Below, piece by piece: positions 7,769 to 11,079 of a stretch of DNA of 11,079 nucleotides. Numbering within the stretch: position 1 is the stretch's first letter; every line of letters begins with the position of its first letter. The notes beneath the pieces are model-generated. The model made no database searches, was not told the DNA's origin, and saw only the letters and a list, made by a program, of their open reading frames with translations. The stretch comes from an uncultured Pirellulaceae bacterium (GTDB lineage Bacteria; Planctomycetota; Planctomycetia; Pirellulales; Pirellulaceae), in NCBI GenBank assembly GCA_934255105.1, contig CAKQNH010000079.1:1-11079 (forward strand), read 5' to 3'. The position numbers and the translations under genes were made by a program.

Positions 7769-8521
7769 ATGCAGATTTGTTTTTCCAGACTCGTGTTAGC
7801 ATTCACACTGTCCCTGGCCGCCACAACTTGTTGGACGCAGGACGCAGCCCCCAGCACGGCGTCAGACGCCGCCCAGCCGATCCGGGCAGCCGTCGACGAC
7901 ACGGGCCCCGGCTGGCGTTCGCTGGGCGAGAAGGATTTTACGCACGTCAATAGTGCGCCCGACACCTGGTCATGGAAAGATGGCGTGCTGCACTGCACGG
8001 GACAGCCGGTCAGTGTCCTGAGAACCACCGAACAAATTGGCAACTTTGAACTGGTGGTCGAGTGGATGCACGAAAAGGCGGCCGGCAATTCGGGAGTATT
8101 CGTGTGGACTACACCCGAGTCGATCAAGGAACTGACGGAGGCTGGTAAGCCAGGGCTACCGAGCGGAATCGAAGTCCAAATCCTGGATCATGGCTTTACC
8201 GATAAGATTGCCAAACAAGGCAGGCCCACCGATTGGTTCGGCACCAATGGCGATGTCTTTGCGGTGCGCGTTAAAATGACTCCCTTCCCACCATTGTCTC
8301 CCGATGGCTCGCGCAGCTTTCCGCGGAAGCATCTAGCCAAGGGGCACGGAAACTGGAACCAGTACTACATTCGCGCCATCAATGGAGAGGTGCGCTTGTG
8401 GGTCAACGGCGAAGAAGTTTCAGGCGGCACCGACATCGAGCCCTCACGCGGCTACCTGTGCTTGGAGAGCGAGGGTTCGCCGATTCAATTCCGCAAGCTC
8501 CGCATCCGCGAATTGCCGTAA
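7769..8521 (+). CDS. Secreted DUF1080 (3-keto-disaccharide hydrolase-like) protein
   Basis: ATG 7769 gives 250 residues beginning with a signal peptide: MQICFSR, then a hydrophobic core LVLAFTLSLAATT, with cleavage likely around residues 20-26. An upstream in-frame ATG at 7721 would add 16 residues before the signal and is less likely. The single domain runs from GWRSLGEKDF (about 48) to the end. It has DUF1080 landmarks: WKDGVLHCTG, FELVVEWM, NSGVFVWT, GIEVQILDHG, GNWNQYYIRAINGEVRLWVNGEEV and GYLCLESEG. The fold is a concanavalin-like beta sandwich. Some members of the family hydrolyse 3-keto-glycosides, but activity cannot be assigned here. It follows the toroid gene by 113 bases on the same strand. 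Both products are predicted to be outside the cytoplasm, so co-expression is possible though not shown. The C-terminus is complete and no truncation is seen. Confidence 0.92.
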   Translation: MQICFSRLVLAFTLSLAATTCWTQDAAPSTASDAAQPIRAAVDDTGPGWRSLGEKDFTHVNSAPDTWSWKDGVLHCTGQPVSVLRTTEQIGNFELVVEWMHEKAAGNSGVFVWTTPESIKELTEAGKPGLPSGIEVQILDHGFTDKIAKQGRPTDWFGTNGDVFAVRVKMTPFPPLSPDGSRSFPRKHLAKGHGNWNQYYIRAINGEVRLWVNGEEVSGGTDIEPSRGYLCLESEGSPIQFRKLRIRELP

Positions 8522-8547
8522 GGCCATTGTTCGTCTACCTCGAATGC

Positions 8548-8573
8548 TTCGTTAAACCGCGTGGGCAACGCCC
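8548..8573. repeat. 26-bp repeat, copy 1 (hairpin-containing)
   Basis: This copy begins TTCGTTAAACCGCG and ends GGGCAACGCCC. It starts 27 bases after the DUF1080 stop. The last 11 bases form GGGC-AAC-GCCC, a 4-bp hairpin. It is identical over 26 bases to the copy at 8595-8620. Confidence 0.9.
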
Positions 8574-8594
8574 CGCGCGACTTGGTTCGCTCCA

Positions 8595-8620
8595 TTCGTT
8601 AAACCGCGTGGGCAACGCCC
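8595..8620. repeat. 26-bp repeat, copy 2 (hairpin-containing)
   Basis: This is an exact second copy, 47 bases from the first with a 21-base spacer. Here the hairpin extends to TGGGC-AAC-GCCCA. It starts only 5 bases after the mutM stop when read on the minus strand. A role as a bidirectional terminator or mRNA-end stabiliser between convergent genes is possible. It may also be a dispersed REP-like element. Confidence 0.9.
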
Positions 8621-8625
8621 AATGC

Positions 8626-9462
8626 CTACGACTTGCGCTGGCAGCGAGGACAGTAAAATGTCGAACGCTGAGCTTGCACGATGCGGCGTATGATACCTGT
8701 GCGACAAGTCGCACAGACTAGCCCCGCGCGATCGTAAACCAAGTGATAATTTTGATAACCCCCCGGATCGTTGAGCGCATTGCGGTACGTGCCGTCGGAG
8801 AGTGTTGACCCTTCGTGCTCGATGGCTGACAACAAGATGGCTTGCATGGCCGCGTGCAAGCGTGTCAATTTCGTGCGACTGAGTTGGGCACTGGGCAGTT
8901 CCGGATGGATGCGAGCCACATGCAGCATTTCCGATGCGTACAAATTGCCGACTCCTGCCACCAGTTTCTGATCTAGCAGAGCCACCTTAACCGCCCGCCT
9001 GGTCGCTCTCAGACGCTGCGAAAACTGAGTCGCATCTATGGCCAAAGCGTCGGGTCCCAACCGCCCATCGATAATGCGGGCTTGGATATCCTGGTTGTGA
9101 AGCAGTTCCACCGTACCCAATCCACGCCGATCCCAAAATTGCAGACGCAGTTTGGGCAGGCCAGTAAAGTCGATCTGCAATCGAACATGCTCGGGGCTGG
9201 GGGGCATTTCGATAGCTACGAGCCCCGTCATTTTAGGCTGTAGTATCAGAGCCCAGTCGCGAGTGTGGATCAGCACGCGTTTGCCCAGTCGCGAGACGTG
9301 CGTCACGGCTTCTCCCTGAAGCTTACCCGCGATGGTGGGCAGTTTGGGTTTGATGGCGATGGGGCGGTAGCGGCACACAGGCTGGCTGACGGACTGGATC
9401 GTGCGGCCCACGATGCGTGCAATGCCGCGACACATGGTTTCGACTTCGGGCAGTTCAGGCAT
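8626..9462 (-). CDS. mutM: Formamidopyrimidine-DNA glycosylase (MutM/Fpg)
   Basis: The 278-residue protein has the usual Fpg length. It starts MPELPEVET, in which Pro2 is the catalytic nucleophile after Met removal and Glu3 the general acid. K61 in RLGKRVL is the conserved lysine. LVAGVGNLYASE (residues 168-178) and HP at 186-187 form the helix-two-turn-helix region. The C-terminal zinc finger has C250, C253, C271 and C274, with R266 in AQRSTFYC. It removes oxidised purines such as 8-oxoguanine and cuts the strand as an AP lyase in base excision repair. Two parts of the DNA-probing surface are unusual: the common HLGM is QPKM (75-78), and D-x-R-R-F-G is DRRGLG (111-116), giving Leu where Phe usually stands. 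The start overlaps the stop of the upstream membrane-protein gene by 8 bases, suggesting coupled translation. Family assignment is firm. Confidence 0.96.
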   Translation of the reverse strand: MPELPEVETMCRGIARIVGRTIQSVSQPVCRYRPIAIKPKLPTIAGKLQGEAVTHVSRLGKRVLIHTRDWALILQPKMTGLVAIEMPPSPEHVRLQIDFTGLPKLRLQFWDRRGLGTVELLHNQDIQARIIDGRLGPDALAIDATQFSQRLRATRRAVKVALLDQKLVAGVGNLYASEMLHVARIHPELPSAQLSRTKLTRLHAAMQAILLSAIEHEGSTLSDGTYRNALNDPGGYQNYHLVYDRAGLVCATCRTGIIRRIVQAQRSTFYCPRCQRKS

Positions 9463-10969
9463 CGCTGGTGTCGCTCGCAGGCAGGCTGGAGTTCGCCGGG
9501 GCAGATTTCGACTGGCCAGAGTTGGACAGATCGTCGGGTGAGGCCACCGTTGGTGAAGTCGAAGGACTTGGCGCGGCAGTGGCTGTGTTCAATACAAACT
9601 TGTCTTGATCTAAGTTGATCAGCTCGCGCTGCAGAATGCTCATCAACGTTTGCAGCATGGCTACTACCATAGGGCCCACCACAATTCCGATCGGCCCCAG
9701 CGATTGCACGCCCCCCAATACGCTCAACAGGGCTAGCAGTGGATGCAGTTGCGATTGGCCATGCAGCACGACCGCTTTGACCACATTGTCGATGGTGCCA
9801 ACTACCAATATGCCCCAGGCGGCTAGCATGCCTGCGGCCCACACATGGTCGTTCATGGCCAAGTAGATACAGACTGGAATCCAAATGATAGCCGGTCCCA
9901 CGAAGGGAACCATGGCAAAGGTCGTGGTCAACATGACTAGCAGAGCCAGATACTCCATCCCTGCGAAATAGAAACCGATACCAGCGGTTAGCCCCTGCGC
10001 GACGGCGGAGAGGATGGTGGCCATCACCACAGCGCGACTGATGCGATCGAATTCCATCAGCAGCTCTTGCTCATATTCGTCGTCCAGCGGGCTCAGATGC
10101 ATGATGTTGCGGAGCATGGAGGGGCCGTCGACCAGAAAGAAAAAGACCGTCACTATCATGATCACTGTGCCGAAGATCAGCTTGGCGATGAACGTCCCGG
10201 TGGCACCGGTCAGTGACAAGAGGCGTGGGCGGACGTAGGTGATCGCGTGGTCGACGTAGGATTTGACCTTCTCCCGATCGGGGTTTACCGCGTCGCGGAC
10301 GAAGGCCATCGCCGTTCCGCCCAGCAGTGCGGTGCGCAGCGAGCTGAATTTGGCCCTGAGCTCGACGGCCAACTTGGCGGCGCCAAAATCCTCATCGCTC
10401 GGCAGACCAACTTGTTCTGACAGTTCGATCAGTTCATCGAAGCGCGCATCGAACAGCTCGGGGGTTTCCGCTTGTACGGCCGCTTTGGTATGGATCAATG
10501 TCTGCGTGGTCCGCTCGCCAATTTGTCGCAGCCTGATGTTCTCATCGCTGACCACCGAATCGGCCGTGTTCTTGGCAATGTCGTCGATCTCTTCGCTGAT
10601 CACATTCAGTTGGTCACGGTAGGGGGGCATCTGCAGACCGAGCGAAGCTCGCAATTGAGTGAATCGCAAGGCAATCGTCTGCGCATCGTTCTGCTCCAGC
10701 AGCCTCAGGCCTTGCATGGCGGACGCTGTGCTGACGGCGGCAATCGGAAGTAGCATCGTCAACAGGATCAGCAGCGTAGTGATCGCCGCTGATAGCCGCT
10801 CACGCTGTCCCGTGTGCTCAAGTACCCAGCGGTGCAGGGGACGGAACACGACCACCAGCACGGTCGCTAAGAAGACGGGGATGAAGAAACCAATCAGGAC
10901 TTTGTAGAACAGCAGCCCGATGAAGACGATGATCGCGATGAGCACCGCGAATGATATGAGTCGTGCCAT
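9455..10969 (-). CDS. AI-2E/UPF0118-family membrane transporter-like protein
   Basis: ATG 10969 gives 504 residues beginning MARLISFAVL. A GTG at 11065 would add 32 residues without a signal or family match, so it was not chosen. Hydrophobic segments are at about 4-22, 24-43 and 58-80, then after a long charged region at about 259-281, 311-336, 338-362, 370-395 and 410-445. Family landmarks near the end are VPFVGPAIIWIP, IDNVVKAVVLHGQSQLHPLLALLSVLGG and VVGPMVVA. Members have been implicated in AI-2 export or ion transport, but the substrate here is unknown. Two parts exceed the usual family length of about 350 residues: the roughly 175-residue soluble region after the third helix, which is charged and helical-looking, and a Ser/Pro/Ala-rich tail from about 462. 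The gene overlaps mutM by 8 bases and is likely co-transcribed with it. Confidence 0.92.
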   Translation of the reverse strand: MARLISFAVLIAIIVFIGLLFYKVLIGFFIPVFLATVLVVVFRPLHRWVLEHTGQRERLSAAITTLLILLTMLLPIAAVSTASAMQGLRLLEQNDAQTIALRFTQLRASLGLQMPPYRDQLNVISEEIDDIAKNTADSVVSDENIRLRQIGERTTQTLIHTKAAVQAETPELFDARFDELIELSEQVGLPSDEDFGAAKLAVELRAKFSSLRTALLGGTAMAFVRDAVNPDREKVKSYVDHAITYVRPRLLSLTGATGTFIAKLIFGTVIMIVTVFFFLVDGPSMLRNIMHLSPLDDEYEQELLMEFDRISRAVVMATILSAVAQGLTAGIGFYFAGMEYLALLVMLTTTFAMVPFVGPAIIWIPVCIYLAMNDHVWAAGMLAAWGILVVGTIDNVVKAVVLHGQSQLHPLLALLSVLGGVQSLGPIGIVVGPMVVAMLQTLMSILQRELINLDQDKFVLNTATAAPSPSTSPTVASPDDLSNSGQSKSAPANSSLPASDTSDA

Positions 10970-11007
10970 AGTTTCGTCGCGCGAAGGTGTCTGGAAGTAC
11001 AGGCGTT

Positions 11008-11064
11008 GAATTGGCCTGTCTGGAATTGGCCTGTAGAGTGCGGCACTATTGTAGGGCAATTCCA
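11008..11064 (-). promoter_or_regulatory. Operator-like repeat cluster with candidate -10 upstream of the AI-2E gene
   Basis: GAATTGGCCTGT occurs twice (11008-11019 and 11023-11034, plus strand), a 15-base period. GGGCAATTCCA (11054-11064) is the inverted form of TGGAATTGGCC (11022-11032) with one mismatch. A minus-strand TACAAT (11053-11048), one base off the -10 consensus, lies between the inverted arms. No good -35 is visible. The cluster lies 38-95 bases upstream of the chosen start, where a repressor or activator site would be expected. Confidence 0.4.
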
Positions 11065-11079
11065 CCGTGGCCTGCTACG

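Noticed and set aside
7779..7840. Lipoprotein signal in the DUF1080 protein (Cys at residue 21)
   Set aside because: The residues before the Cys (AATT) do not fit the lipobox L-A/S-G/A-C, so an ordinary signal peptide is more likely.
8548..8620. Two-unit CRISPR-like arrangement (26-bp repeat, 21-bp spacer)
   Set aside because: There are only two units, the spacer is too short, the location is between convergent gene ends, and no cas gene is nearby.
8398..8721. Plus-strand frame across the DUF1080 end, the 26-bp repeats and the mutM end
   Set aside because: It overlaps two well-supported genes and its middle is translated repeat. It is a typical repeat-derived spurious call.
9303..9884. Minus-strand frame of 193 codons overlapping mutM and the AI-2E-family gene
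   Set aside because: It crosses two confirmed genes in a different frame and has no family features.
1..11079. A new multi-gene defence or mobile system
   Set aside because: There is no nuclease-effector, integrase, transposase, reverse transcriptase or toxin-like gene. The SbcD/SbcC-like pair is best explained as YhaO/YhaN housekeeping repair.

Overview
The window looks like bacterial chromosome from a planctomycete, probably of the Pirellulales/Rhodopirellula type. This rests on family content: a secreted DUF1080 protein, a membrane-anchored prenyltransferase-like toroid protein with a very long disordered linker, weak Shine-Dalgarno use, and a dispersed-type short repeat. The taxonomic call is inference; no rRNA or other marker gene is present.

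Layout. Positions 1-4715 (minus strand) hold a two-gene DNA-processing unit. An SbcD/YhaO-type metallophosphoesterase is followed 9 bases later by a long YhaN-type SMC-like ATPase, which runs off the left edge before its signature and Walker B motifs. Positions 4716-4892 are a divergent intergenic region. Positions 4893-8521 (plus strand) hold two exported or membrane-anchored proteins: the toroid protein (three membrane helices, about 450 residues of Pro/Ser/Gln-rich linker, C-terminal alpha/alpha toroid) and, 113 bases later, a secreted DUF1080 protein. Positions 8522-8625 separate convergent genes and carry two copies of a 26-bp repeat. Positions 8626-10969 (minus strand) hold an AI-2E-family membrane protein overlapping by 8 bases with mutM, the formamidopyrimidine-DNA glycosylase. 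Positions 10970-11079 are the upstream region of that pair and carry an operator-like repeat cluster.

How the genes relate. YhaO and YhaN are expected to form a nuclease-ATPase complex of SbcCD type acting on DNA ends. MutM excises oxidised purines, so two separate DNA-maintenance units flank a cell-envelope pair. I see no CRISPR array, transposase, toxin-antitoxin pair, phage gene, tRNA or rRNA. Most of the window is ordinary core-type chromosome. The best candidates for something new are the roughly 40-residue periodic LxRS motif in the toroid protein linker, the repeat cluster upstream of the AI-2E/mutM pair, and the possible ATT start of the yhaO-like gene.
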